Shown here: positions 7,127 through 16,017 of the stretch, piece by piece
How positions within the stretch are numbered: position 1 is the first letter of the stretch
Layout: each line of letters begins with the position of its first letter
NCBI GenBank assembly: GCA_017347445.1
Contig: AP021856.1
Location: 1,744,613-1,808,612, forward strand
Source: Candidatus Brocadia pituitae
GTDB lineage: Bacteria; Planctomycetota; Brocadiia; Brocadiales; Brocadiaceae
Direction: 5' to 3'
Length of the DNA: 64,000 nucleotides
Notes under the pieces: model-generated
Seen by the model: the letters and a program-made list of their open reading frames with translations, nothing else
The model's database searches: none
What the model was told of the DNA's origin: nothing
Position numbers and translations under genes: made by a program

Positions 7127-7800
7127 CCCGCATTTCTCACCAAGGGTAATTTGTGATAGTAAAAGGTCTCAGGATGCGTTACAAGATTGCTCTATCAGAC
7201 AGATTTTTGGGTTGTTCTGCAATAAAAATGAATAGTGTAAAGATTTCACTGAAAATTCACCGGGACATACCACCAAAAGGCGTATTTTTGGCGTATCACT
7301 CCCGTCCGGCTTAGCAATCATACTCCACGGGTAAATTTTTCTGAACCTCAACAGAGCATTGGATACGCTTTGCGAATGTTTTGAAAAGCGAGTTGAAAGA
7401 TTTCTTTATAGGGATAAGCGCTGGACAGGCAAATGGCTATTCTCCTTACGCTTACCTTCACCTGTGCGCCAATCTTGAGCAGTTTTGTGCGGATTGTGTT
7501 GCACTGTGCCTGTGAGAATTCTGTCGAACAAAGCCTTATCCGTCTTAATTCGTTGAGTAACACATAAGCCACTGATGAGAACTACAGCCTCAGTTGATTG
7601 GCACGCATCATCCCTGTGCATGTCCGGTCGGCAAACAAAACTAACTGCTGTTCCTTGATCCTGTTTTCCATCTCCCTCCCGTGCCAATACTCTTGCTCAT
7701 AAAGACTCCTGGCGTCTCTCTTCACGGATTTTAGTGATGTTATTACAAACCAGGGATTTGTCCCCCTTCTCTGAATGTTCCGCCTTTGAAGGTATGTATT
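7123..7800 (-). mobile_element. Decayed IS1380-family element
   Basis: On the minus strand the region ends with an IS1380-like terminus (7123-7141, CTAACCCGCATTTCTCACC on the plus strand). It contains the C-terminal part of an IS1380 transposase with an internal stop. The upstream (right) part of the element, including the N-terminal transposase and second inverted repeat, is missing. The left limit near 7800 is where recognisable translation fades. The adjoining 220 bp between the terminus and the transposase stop codon are non-coding element sequence. Confidence 0.7.
7348..7790 (-). pseudogene. IS1380-family transposase, C-terminal remnant
   Basis: One frame on the minus strand reads GTNPWFVITSLKSVKRDAR, then LYEQEYWHGREMENRIKEQ, then the LFADRTCTGMMRANQLRL block, an amber codon at 7582-7584, and FSSVAYVLLNELRRIRL onward to YPYKEIFQLAFQNIRK. 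This is the conserved C-terminal third of IS1380 transposases, in which a Trp usually occupies the place of the amber codon. The catalytic Glu region (MENRIKEQ) is present but the N-terminal Asp motifs are missing. It is clearly inactive. Confidence 0.85.
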
Positions 7801-8047
7801 ATTGGTACTGAATTACTTGTATGTGTTGGATACAGATCATAGAAAAATATGTGTGCCAATCTAAGAATGGTTGTTACTTGATTAAAAGTGACGGAGGTAA
7901 CTTCACTGAAAATTAGGTGTGGTTTTTTATCAAAAAGAATCTGATATCTTGTAATTACAGAGAGCAAATTGTATAATTCTGAAGTTTTATCATGATCTTC
8001 AAACATTGCGCTGGTATGGTTTCAAAATCTCTTGAAGGGAATGTGCA
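7801..8047. other. Intergenic region, no gene seen
   Basis: An AT-rich stretch of about 250 bp between the IS1380 remnant and the hexuloisomerase gene. The only long frame (7743-8006, minus) overlaps the IS remnant and has no family-like sequence. It ends in GAAGGGA (8034-8040), which acts as the ribosome binding site for the TTG start at 8048. Confidence 0.5.
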
Positions 8048-8626
8048 TTGAAAATTGGGACTGACTCTATTGGGGTCAAGGCAATTACCCAGATTATCCT
8101 GGATGAAATTCATTCGGTACTTGAAAAGATCGATGAGCATGCCTATGAAGAACTCCTGTCGTCTCTTCTTTCAGCAAAAAACATATTCGTTACCGGCCAG
8201 GGGCGATCAGGGCTGGTATCCCGTACCTTTGCTATGAGACTCACCCATATAGGCCTGAATGCATACTGCGTTGGTGATGCTACAACTCCAAATATTGACC
8301 AAGGGGATCTTTTAATCGCCTGCAGCAGTTCAGGAAGCACGCACATTACCCGTTATATTGCAGGGTTGGCAAAAAAGGCCCGTGCTGTTGTAGTTGCCGT
8401 AACCTCTCAGAAAAATTCTCCGCTTGCCGGACAGGCAGACATTGTTGTTGAATTACCGGTAAAGGAGGTAAGCACAAACCACAAGGACAGCGGATCGATT
8501 CAGTTTCGCAGTACACTCTTTGAGCAGGCATGTCTTGTCTACCTGGACGGGGTTATCCTTTCATTGGTAAAAATACTTAAGAGCTCCGTAAACGAAATGC
8601 ATAAAAGACATTCTAATTTGGAATGA
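8048..8626 (+). CDS. hxlB: 6-phospho-3-hexuloisomerase (SIS domain)
   Basis: A 192-residue single SIS-domain protein. NIFVTGQGRSGLVSRTFAMRLTHIG is the sugar-phosphate binding loop typical of hexuloisomerases, SSSGST follows (about 98-103), and a downstream SIQFRSTLFEQACLVYLD carries the usual Glu. It isomerises 3-hexulose-6-phosphate to fructose-6-phosphate in the ribulose monophosphate route. No hexulose-phosphate synthase gene is adjacent, so here it may serve pentose supply. The start is TTG, with GAAGGGA seven bases upstream. A small membrane protein follows 31 bp later. Confidence 0.88.
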   Translation: MKIGTDSIGVKAITQIILDEIHSVLEKIDEHAYEELLSSLLSAKNIFVTGQGRSGLVSRTFAMRLTHIGLNAYCVGDATTPNIDQGDLLIACSSSGSTHITRYIAGLAKKARAVVVAVTSQKNSPLAGQADIVVELPVKEVSTNHKDSGSIQFRSTLFEQACLVYLDGVILSLVKILKSSVNEMHKRHSNLE

Positions 8627-8657
8627 AAAATTTTAATAAAAATACGAGGAATTAGAT

Positions 8658-8909
8658 ATGAAAACAGGGGTAATTATTGCTTTATTACTGATAACATTTT
8701 TTGCATCGAATACCGTCTTTGGGCAGGAAGCAAGTTCCGTTATGACATCAGTTCCGCAGAGGATTGCTAATTTTATCGGCGGAGCCAGTCCCTATCTCAT
8801 TATAGGATTTGGTATATTGCTGATATTTCTCCAAAGGCTCGCGAAGTTTATAGGAATTATTCTCCTGGCCATAGGAATGATAAGGCTAATATTTTTGTTT
8901 ATTCATTAA
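8658..8909 (+). CDS. Small membrane protein, 83 residues
   Basis: The N-terminus is a signal peptide or anchor (about 3-22, ending SNTVFGQE). It is followed by a second hydrophobic segment (about 45-60) and a third (about 64-82), with a basic linker RLAKF between them. ACGAGGA precedes ATG 8658. It has the same direction as hxlB and probably shares its transcript. No family is recognised; cysteines and histidines that could bind a cofactor are absent. Confidence 0.6.
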   Translation: MKTGVIIALLLITFFASNTVFGQEASSVMTSVPQRIANFIGGASPYLIIGFGILLIFLQRLAKFIGIILLAIGMIRLIFLFIH

Positions 8910-9243
8910 TTCGAATGGTATTTTTATCCACAGGATACCGTGACATCTGTTCTTTGAGATGGGTGGTATTGTCAATCATGCATTTCATGCCAACGGTTGT
9001 TCATATTGCGTGAATCAGTTTCAATCCCTGATGCAAAAGAAAGCCTTGCATATTAGCTCCGGATAAGTATAATTATTTTTTTTGTCAAATAATGCTCCTC
9101 CTATTGCACTACCCCATTATGGGAGATGAAAATATGGTCACCATATGCATTTTCCCGTTTCTGGTAAAGGGGGAATAGGATAGAGGAAGAATCACGTCGA
9201 TTTACTATTGGCAACGTTGTATAAAACATTTAGGATTGGTGCG

Positions 9244-10566
9244 ATGGATGTGAATACGGAGAAAAAAGTCGAGTACGCCTTTAAAGCGCCCAGGGGCACA
9301 GAGGATATCCTGCCGACAAAATGGACTTTATGGCGAAATCTTGAGGAAGCAGGGCGTCAGGAGTTTGAACTCTGCGGTTATTATGAGATCCGTACTCCTG
9401 TTTTTGAAGATACGCGCTTGTTTATCAGAAGCATTGGGGAAGCCACGGATATTGTTGAGAAAGAGATGTATACCTTTTCTGATAGCGAAGATTCGAGCAT
9501 TACCCTGCGCCCTGAGAGTACGGCACCCGTTATGCGGGCATACTTAGAGTATGAATTGTACAAGACAAAAAAGTTTCAGAAATTTTATTATATCGGTCCT
9601 CAATTCAGAAAGGAACGCCCTCAAGCCGGGCGTCTCCGGCAATTTCATCAAATGGGGATAGAAGCGGTGGGTGCGACCGATCCTTTGCTCGATGTGGAAA
9701 CCATCAGTGTGGCAACCCGGATATTCGACCGAATCGGCCTTAAAGGGTATAAGGTAAAGATAAATTCTATTGGTTGCGAGCAGTGCAGGCCTGTTTTCAG
9801 GCATATCCTGAAGGAAAAGCTCACGGAACATGAGCAGGCACTGTGTGAACTTTGCCAGTCACGGCTCAACCGGAATGTATTTCGTATCCTTGATTGTAAA
9901 AATGAGGCATGTAAGACGATCAGCCATCACATGCCTTCTATCAACGATTATTTGTGCGGGGCATGTCAGTCTCACGCTGGAACGGTGAGAGAAGCCCTTT
10001 TGGAGATCGGTATCCCGTATATTGCCGATGCCCATCTGGTGCGGGGACTGGATTATTATACCAAGACGGTTTACGAAATCACCCACTCGTCATTGGGTGC
10101 GCGTGATGCCATTTGTGCAGGCGGACGATATGATAATTTGATTTCTGACATTGGGGGACCTCCCATTGGTTCTGTAGGATTTGCTATCGGGATGGAGGCT
10201 ACGATCCTCGCGCTTGAGAATGTTATGGCACGTCATAAATCCATTTCCCAGGAAGTTTGCGGTCCGTCACCTTCCATTTATGTCGTCTCCATCAGTGACG
10301 AAACCAAAAAGCACTGTTTTTGCCTGCTCAACCTTTTACGAAAAGCCAATCTTTCCGCCGATTTTGACTATGAGGGAAGAAGCCTGAAGGCGCAGATGCG
10401 TACAGCAAATAAATTGGGAGTAAAGTACGTTATTGTTTTGGGTCCAGACGAATTGGCGCGTGGCGATGTCAAGGTCAAGATAATGGCAACGGGCGAAGAA
10501 GTTTCCCTGAAACAAAGCGAAATCCTCAAGTGGTTTCTGAATACAGGGGCGTCCGTCAAGGATTAG
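9244..10566 (+). CDS. hisS: Histidyl-tRNA synthetase
   Basis: A class II aminoacyl-tRNA synthetase of about 440 residues that charges tRNA-His. The N-terminus APRGTEDILP is the HisS signature. Motif 2 appears as the FRKERPQAGRLRQFHQMGIE block, and the histidine-specific LVRGLDYYTKTVYE and GGRYDNLI motifs are present before an anticodon-binding domain (about 335-430). I chose ATG 9244; an upstream in-frame TTG at 9208 lacks a binding site. aspS follows 35 bp later, and the hisS-aspS order is widespread in bacteria. Length is normal. Confidence 0.97.
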   Translation: MDVNTEKKVEYAFKAPRGTEDILPTKWTLWRNLEEAGRQEFELCGYYEIRTPVFEDTRLFIRSIGEATDIVEKEMYTFSDSEDSSITLRPESTAPVMRAYLEYELYKTKKFQKFYYIGPQFRKERPQAGRLRQFHQMGIEAVGATDPLLDVETISVATRIFDRIGLKGYKVKINSIGCEQCRPVFRHILKEKLTEHEQALCELCQSRLNRNVFRILDCKNEACKTISHHMPSINDYLCGACQSHAGTVREALLEIGIPYIADAHLVRGLDYYTKTVYEITHSSLGARDAICAGGRYDNLISDIGGPPIGSVGFAIGMEATILALENVMARHKSISQEVCGPSPSIYVVSISDETKKHCFCLLNLLRKANLSADFDYEGRSLKAQMRTANKLGVKYVIVLGPDELARGDVKVKIMATGEEVSLKQSEILKWFLNTGASVKD

Positions 10567-10601
10567 CAAATCTTAAATTTCCGGGAGATAGTTGATATAT
10601 C

Positions 10602-12365
10602 ATGTCGAAATTGAAACGAACGCATACCAGTGGTCAGCTACGCGTAACCGACGTGAATTCGGCCGTAACTCTTGCAGGTTGGGTGAGCAGCGTTCGCGAT
10701 CACGGAGGATTAATCTTTATTGACTTGCGTGACCGGTATGGTATTACGCAGGTGGTTTTTAATCCCAATAGAGGGAAGGGTCTCTACGATACTGCCGGCC
10801 AATTGAGACCTGAATATGTGGTGACAGTGCGGGGAGTTGTTTCGGCACGCCCAGCAGGCACCGTAAATGCCAATCTTGATACAGGAGAAATAGAGGTATG
10901 CGCGGATACCCTTGAAATACTCAATAAATCGGAGACACCGCCCTTTGAAATTACAGATGAGAGTAAGGTGTCTTTGGAGTTACGGCTCAAGCACCGTTAT
11001 CTGGATCTGAGACGATCTGCAATGCAGAAGCGTTTAATCTTCCGTCATAAAGTTTGCCAGGCAATACGCGAATATCTTGACCGTCTGAACTTTGTCGATA
11101 TCGAGACGCCGGTATTAACAAAAAGCACTCCGGAAGGGGCGCGTGACTATTTAGTGCCCAGCCGGGTCAACCTGGGAAAATTTTACGCGTTACCGCAGTC
11201 GCCCCAACTTTTCAAGCAGATTCTCATGGTGGCCGGATATGATCGTTACTTTCAAATTGTACGCTGCTTCCGTGACGAGGACCTTCGTGCCCAGCGTCAG
11301 CCTGAATTTACTCAAATGGATATGGAGATGTCCTTTGTGGACGAAGATGACATTATTCAGGTCATCGAGGGACTTATGGAGACGATCTTCGAAAAGATCA
11401 TAGGCAGAAAGATTATCACCCCGTTCCCGCGTCTTTCATACCGGGAGGCCATGGCATCTTATGGCTGTGACGCCCCGGATTTGCGTTTTGGTATGAAGAT
11501 AAAAGACGTATCTGATATCGTTCAGAAATCAGACTTCAAGGTGTTCCTGGAAACGGTAAGATCGGGTGGACAGGTCAGAGGTATCAATGCGAATGGCTGT
11601 AGTAAGTATTCAAGAAAAGATATCGATGATTTGACGGCCTTTGTCGGGCAGTTTGGGGCAAAAGGACTTGCCTGGTTTAAGGTAGAAGAAACCGGTTTGT
11701 CCTCATCAATAACGAAATTCTTTCCGGCAGAAATTCAGGAAAAATTGCAAAAGCATATGGAAGCGCAAAAAGGGGATTTACTCCTTTTTGTTGCCGATAA
11801 GCCCAGGGTGGTCTCCCAGTCACTTGCACAACTCCGTCTTCATCTTGGCCAGAAAAACAAGCTGATTGATACCAGTTTATTCAACTTTTCATGGGTTGTT
11901 GATTTTCCCTTATTCGATTATAACGACGAGGTAAAACGGTATGAGGCACTCCATCACCCCTTCACTTCACCGCATCCTGACGATCTTCCCTCTCTGGAAG
12001 AGAAACCTTTGGAGGTGAAAGCGCGTGCGTATGACCTTGTACTCAATGGTGTGGAACTTGGCGGTGGCAGTATCCGTATACACACGCCCGAGGTTCAGCA
12101 GAGGGTCTTCCGTTTACTTGGTATAGATGATGAGAGCGCTTCTATGAAATTTGGATTTTTGCTTGACGCCCTGAAGTATGGTGCACCTCCTCATGGTGGT
12201 ATCGCATTAGGGGTTGACCGCATGGTTACGCTGTTGTTACAGCTTGACGATATCCGAGAGGTTATCGCATTTCCGAAGACGCAGAAAGCTACCTGTCTCA
12301 TGACCAATGCGCCGTCAGAAGTCGATGCACAACAGCTGAATGAATTAGGCATACGGCTGGCGTAA
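10602..12365 (+). CDS. aspS: Aspartyl-tRNA synthetase
   Basis: A 587-residue bacterial-type AspRS. It has an N-terminal OB-fold anticodon domain (about 1-105, VTLAGWVSSVRDHGGLIFIDLRD), class II motif 2 (FRDEDLRAQRQPEFTQMDMEMS), the bacterial GAD insertion domain (about 290-410), and motif 3 near the C-terminus (GGIALGVDRMVTLLL). It charges tRNA-Asp, or tRNA-Asn as well where GatCAB is used. GGGAG precedes the ATG. It is in one operon with hisS and is probably followed by the two TPR genes. Confidence 0.97.
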   Translation: MSKLKRTHTSGQLRVTDVNSAVTLAGWVSSVRDHGGLIFIDLRDRYGITQVVFNPNRGKGLYDTAGQLRPEYVVTVRGVVSARPAGTVNANLDTGEIEVCADTLEILNKSETPPFEITDESKVSLELRLKHRYLDLRRSAMQKRLIFRHKVCQAIREYLDRLNFVDIETPVLTKSTPEGARDYLVPSRVNLGKFYALPQSPQLFKQILMVAGYDRYFQIVRCFRDEDLRAQRQPEFTQMDMEMSFVDEDDIIQVIEGLMETIFEKIIGRKIITPFPRLSYREAMASYGCDAPDLRFGMKIKDVSDIVQKSDFKVFLETVRSGGQVRGINANGCSKYSRKDIDDLTAFVGQFGAKGLAWFKVEETGLSSSITKFFPAEIQEKLQKHMEAQKGDLLLFVADKPRVVSQSLAQLRLHLGQKNKLIDTSLFNFSWVVDFPLFDYNDEVKRYEALHHPFTSPHPDDLPSLEEKPLEVKARAYDLVLNGVELGGGSIRIHTPEVQQRVFRLLGIDDESASMKFGFLLDALKYGAPPHGGIALGVDRMVTLLLQLDDIREVIAFPKTQKATCLMTNAPSEVDAQQLNELGIRLA

Positions 12366-12424
12366 TGAAAGAGACAGAAAATTGGGCACATTAATCTTGA
12401 ATTTTGCACAATAAAGATGAAATT

Positions 12425-12829
12425 ATGAAACGGCAAATGACCTTGTTGCTTATCGGTGCTGCTCTGGTAATCCTCCTGATCTCTATCAGTTTTCTCGTGT
12501 ACATAAAACGATTACACCGTTCTGCGTCCCATTTTCAAACGATTGGGGAATATGTACAACAAGGTAAACTGGATGAGGCTGTTGCTGTGTTAAAGGAATC
12601 CCTGAGCAGAAACCATTTCAATGCTGAGGCGCATGCTGCCCTTGGCATGATTTATAATAAAAAAGACCTCCTTGATGATGCATTAACAGAGCTGAAAACG
12701 GCTTTGACCATAAACCCTGATCTTATTAGCATCTATCAGGAGCTATATCTGATCTACAAAAAAAAAGGTATGGAAGATGAAGCCGACAGGGTATTGGCTT
12801 CTTATGAAAGACTTAAAGAAAGCAAATAA
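12425..12829 (+). CDS. Membrane-anchored TPR protein
   Basis: About 134 residues. A single N-terminal transmembrane anchor (about 5-28) is followed by three TPR-like helical pairs (about 42-130): GKLDEAVAVLKESLSRN, AEAHAALGMIYNKKDLLDDALTEL and a third. The repeats carry the usual small residues at positions 8 and 20. Its job is likely protein-protein scaffolding at the membrane. ATG 12425 is preferred over a TTG at 12404 because it begins the basic MKRQ before the hydrophobic stretch. The next gene has closely related repeats, so the two may be a duplicated pair. Confidence 0.75.
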   Translation: MKRQMTLLLIGAALVILLISISFLVYIKRLHRSASHFQTIGEYVQQGKLDEAVAVLKESLSRNHFNAEAHAALGMIYNKKDLLDDALTELKTALTINPDLISIYQELYLIYKKKGMEDEADRVLASYERLKESK

Positions 12830-12864
12830 TATCTATTTTGAATTATGAGAGCAAAAGGATTTCA

Positions 12865-13914
12865 ATGCTATCCATGAAAAAATATCTCTTCGTATTCTTG
12901 TCCATGGTTATTGTCACCGGTGCACTCTCTTTTCAGCCGCTTTTTGCCGACCGTGATGATGAGGCAAACAGATGTTATCTGGATGCATACAACCTGTACA
13001 AACTGGGGAAGCTGGATCAATCCCTCGAGATGTTGAAGAAGGTTATAGAAATTAATCCGGATCATGCTGAAGCCCATTTTGGGTTGGGGAGCATCTATTT
13101 CAGACAAAATATGTTTGACGATGCAGTGAAGGAGTTTACCAAGGTTACCCGGATTAAGCCAGAATATGTTGAGGCATACCAGAGACTTTGGCTGGCATAC
13201 AAGAAATTAGGCATGAATGATAAAGCAGAGGAAGAGTTGCAAAAATACAAAAAACTGATTGAGGAACGCATGCAAAGCATGGTTGGGGGCTCTCCGCAGG
13301 TGGTAAAGCCTGTAACACCACCAAAAAGGGAAGAGCCGGAAGAAGAACCGGAACCTGAAAAATCACAACCTTCTGAGACAACGGCCGAAACCTCCCCGCA
13401 TGCTGAGACAAGACCGCCGGAAACGACAGGTCTTGATACCCGCGCCCCTGAATCAAGAGTTCGGGAAGAGGAAGCTGAAGAGGAAAAACCGGTAGCGCCA
13501 CCACCACCACCTCCTCCGCCGCCAGAGAGACCTTCGCCGCTTACAAATGAGAAACCTGCCGTGTTAGAGCGAAGACAGCAAAATGTATTGGAAACAACCC
13601 GGCAGCTTGAAAAGCGCTATACTGAACCCCCTAAACCACCTGATGACCAGGATGATGTATCGGACTATAAGTCTCCGTACATCAAGGTGGATAAAAAAGA
13701 TCCTGCATTTAAACACCTTTTCAAGCCTCTCAGGAAAGTTGGTTTATCCATATTTAAAAATCCCTTTAAAAGGGGAGATGAAAAATGGAAAGGAACATAT
13801 TTCGGAAAGCTTGTCAAAGGCATTCTCTACTATGTTGTTAGCATTCAAATCTGGTTGTGTATTGTCACCTTTTTGGGGATCTATTTCTTAAAGGGCAAAA
13901 GAAAAAGGTTATGA
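12865..13914 (+). CDS. Exported TPR protein with Pro/Glu-rich linker and C-terminal membrane segment
   Basis: About 349 residues. A signal peptide (about 4-28, ending QPLFAD) precedes two to three TPRs (about 35-135: [48 protein letters not shown]). A long acidic, proline-rich linker (about 150-260) includes a run of eight prolines. A hydrophobic segment (about 320-340) and a basic tail close the protein. AAAAGGA lies six bases before ATG 12865. The stop codon overlaps the start of the next gene in an ATGA, so translation is coupled. The exact role is unknown. Confidence 0.75.
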   Translation: MLSMKKYLFVFLSMVIVTGALSFQPLFADRDDEANRCYLDAYNLYKLGKLDQSLEMLKKVIEINPDHAEAHFGLGSIYFRQNMFDDAVKEFTKVTRIKPEYVEAYQRLWLAYKKLGMNDKAEEELQKYKKLIEERMQSMVGGSPQVVKPVTPPKREEPEEEPEPEKSQPSETTAETSPHAETRPPETTGLDTRAPESRVREEEAEEEKPVAPPPPPPPPPERPSPLTNEKPAVLERRQQNVLETTRQLEKRYTEPPKPPDDQDDVSDYKSPYIKVDKKDPAFKHLFKPLRKVGLSIFKNPFKRGDEKWKGTYFGKLVKGILYYVVSIQIWLCIVTFLGIYFLKGKRKRL

Positions 13915-14264
13915 AAAATTGTCCTTATTGTGCTGAAGAAATCAAGGATGAGGCAATTAAATGCCGGTTCTGCGGTGAGTTTTTAACCCCTGTCTCCACG
14001 GATTTGAAAGGACCAAATGCGCATTCAACTCAGGAATCCAGGGCACAAGAAAAGATACAAATACAGCAGAAAGGAAAATCCATGACCAATGCCAACTATC
14101 AGCACACGATGGCAACTAAAAAACCTGTCATTCCCCAAGGAGAGTCCTCAGATAGCGTCAAAAAGAAGAAAGACTGGGTGCTCATTGTTGCCATTATTAT
14201 ATTTGGAATATTATTGCTGGTAATACAGTTCAGCAAACAGTTGGGTATAAAAGGCTTTCCGTAG
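13911..14264 (+). CDS. Zinc-ribbon membrane protein
   Basis: About 117 residues. The N-terminus [22 protein letters not shown] is a zinc ribbon with two CxxC pairs, common in small bacterial membrane proteins. A polar linker is followed by a basic patch (KKKKDW) and one transmembrane segment (about 86-106). The start codon overlaps the previous stop in ATGA. The topology suggests a cytoplasmic zinc ribbon tethered by a C-terminal anchor. No enzymatic function is apparent. It ends the plus-strand run; the next gene converges on it. Confidence 0.78.
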   Translation: MKNCPYCAEEIKDEAIKCRFCGEFLTPVSTDLKGPNAHSTQESRAQEKIQIQQKGKSMTNANYQHTMATKKPVIPQGESSDSVKKKKDWVLIVAIIIFGILLLVIQFSKQLGIKGFP

Positions 14265-14287
14265 CCCAAAACAAGGGATATCCGTCA

Positions 14288-15226
14288 TTACCGAAACAAG
14301 GGCAATTCCTTTGATTCAGAAAGAAGGGTAGTCACGATTTGACTAGCGTTTTCTACTTCATTTCCGATATAACGCACCTTATTTTCCCGGTCCAGCACAA
14401 TGATTAGAGGTATACTTTCCACATTATAGAGCGATGGGATCATCCCTTTCCACCGTTTTCCGTCAAATATCTGTGGCCAATTTACTGTTTCCTGCTTTAC
14501 AAATCCCCTTAAGTCTTCGATGTCATCGTCGAGACTTATACCAACAAACAGGACGCCTTTCTCTTTAAACTTGCTATACATTTTTTTAAATTTCGGAAAT
14601 TCCTGTATACAGGGGTCGCACCATGTTGCCCAAAAATTGAGAATGGTAATGTTTCCTTTGTGTTTCGACAGATCGACCGGATTTCCCTTAACGTCCATTA
14701 CGTTGAATGGCGGAGCATCCGCACCAATCCGTACCATGCCACTCATCTCACTGCCAAAGGAGTCGGCAGCCCTGGGTTCAATCTGCCGTAATTCTAAAAC
14801 CGTCTCTTTTGCTGCCGTTATATCCCCCTTTGCTGAGAGTGCCTTTGCCTTAAAGTATAAGGTGCGGGCCTTAAAATTATGATCAATCTCGCCCTGCTTT
14901 AATACCGTGTCAAAACAGGCAATGGCTTCGCTTAAATTACCCATTTCCTGATGAACGGCACCCTGATAAAACCTTGCCTGTAACGCCTCATCCGTTTTGG
15001 GATATTTGTCGGTCAGCGCATTGAGGTCTTTCAGTGCTTGTTCATAATACTTCTTGGCATCCTTAAATTTCATTTCAGTCAAAGGGCTCAAATTTTTTCT
15101 GATTATCTCTAACTGTTTTGCCGCAGTTGCGTCATGCTTTAGCTCACCAGCACTTCCCGGATAACCGTACCAAAGTAAAACAATAGATGCAATTACAGCA
15201 AAAAAAAGATGTGTCCTTTTTTCCAT
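14288..15226 (-). CDS. TPR-thioredoxin (TlpA-like) exported protein
   Basis: A 312-residue protein. The signal peptide is about 5-27. TPR-like helices (about 50-150) precede a TlpA/ResA-type thioredoxin domain (about 170-305) with the active site WATWCDPC near 200 and the cis-proline region SIPLIIVLD. It probably reduces or handles disulfides on the periplasmic side, for example in cytochrome c maturation, which fits the cytochrome-rich genome. GGGGAG precedes the ATG. It stands alone on the minus strand between two plus-strand groups. Confidence 0.88.
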   Translation of the reverse strand: MEKRTHLFFAVIASIVLLWYGYPGSAGELKHDATAAKQLEIIRKNLSPLTEMKFKDAKKYYEQALKDLNALTDKYPKTDEALQARFYQGAVHQEMGNLSEAIACFDTVLKQGEIDHNFKARTLYFKAKALSAKGDITAAKETVLELRQIEPRAADSFGSEMSGMVRIGADAPPFNVMDVKGNPVDLSKHKGNITILNFWATWCDPCIQEFPKFKKMYSKFKEKGVLFVGISLDDDIEDLRGFVKQETVNWPQIFDGKRWKGMIPSLYNVESIPLIIVLDRENKVRYIGNEVENASQIVTTLLSESKELPLFR

Positions 15227-15471
15227 GATTACTAACTCCCCGTAGATTTTTAAAATTTCCGTTCCAGCAACAAGCTATTATCAAAGAGAGGCCTATAAGA
15301 AAACATGTTAACATGAATATATTATACATTCAAGAGTCATTTCTTTCAGTTTTATCACAAGGTTTTTGTGCTTGACAATTACCATTAAATAAATTCCAAT
15401 AACCAAACTAAAGTGTTCCTGAAAATCATGGTGCAAAGAATACGGAAAACGGGTCCATCGGTATAACAGAA

Positions 15472-16008
15472 ATGATAAAAATTACCATAAATAAGGCAGT
15501 TTTAGAACTCACTGAGGGCGATATTACAGAACAGGAAACGGATGCTATTGTCAACGCTGCAAACTCAAGTCTTTTGGGCGGTGGTGGGGTAGACGGAGCA
15601 ATTCACAGGGCAGGGGGACTAGCGATATTGGAGGAATGCAAAACGTTGGGGGGATGTCCAACGGGCGAAGCGCGAATTACCTCCGGAGGGAATTTGAAGG
15701 CAAAGCATGTCATCCATACGGTGGGCCCGATTTATCACGACGGCAAGAGGCATGAGCCGGAATTATTAGCCAATGCCTATAAAAATAGTCTTGGTCTTGC
15801 ATCCCAATATAAACTCAGAAGTGTGGCATTTCCGTCTATTAGTACGGGGGCGTACGGTTTTCCTATGAATGAAGCGGCAGGAATAGCTTTAAAAACTGTG
15901 ATAACCTATTTAAAAAATCATACGGATATCCTGGTAGTGCGTTTTGTCCTCTTTAACCTGAAGGCATACCAGATTTACGAAAACACTTTAAAGGCGCTTA
16001 TCGCGTAG
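15472..16008 (+). CDS. Macrodomain ADP-ribose-binding protein
   Basis: A 178-residue single macrodomain, full length for the YmdB/MacroD group. Conserved parts are DAIVNAANSSLLGGGGVDGAIH (ADP-ribose binding loop and catalytic Asn-Gly-Asp region), CPTGEARITSGGNL, HTVGP and FPSISTGAYGFP. Such proteins hydrolyse O-acetyl-ADP-ribose or remove mono-ADP-ribose from proteins. It is followed after 9 bp by a sensor kinase gene, an adjacency that may be operonic but has no obvious functional reason. Family assignment is secure; the substrate is inferred. Confidence 0.92.
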   Translation: MIKITINKAVLELTEGDITEQETDAIVNAANSSLLGGGGVDGAIHRAGGLAILEECKTLGGCPTGEARITSGGNLKAKHVIHTVGPIYHDGKRHEPELLANAYKNSLGLASQYKLRSVAFPSISTGAYGFPMNEAAGIALKTVITYLKNHTDILVVRFVLFNLKAYQIYENTLKALIA

Positions 16009-16017
16009 AAGAATATC

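Noticed and set aside
7743-8006. Minus-strand ORF of 87 codons
   Set aside because: It overlaps the IS1380 remnant, has no ribosome binding site and no family-like content.
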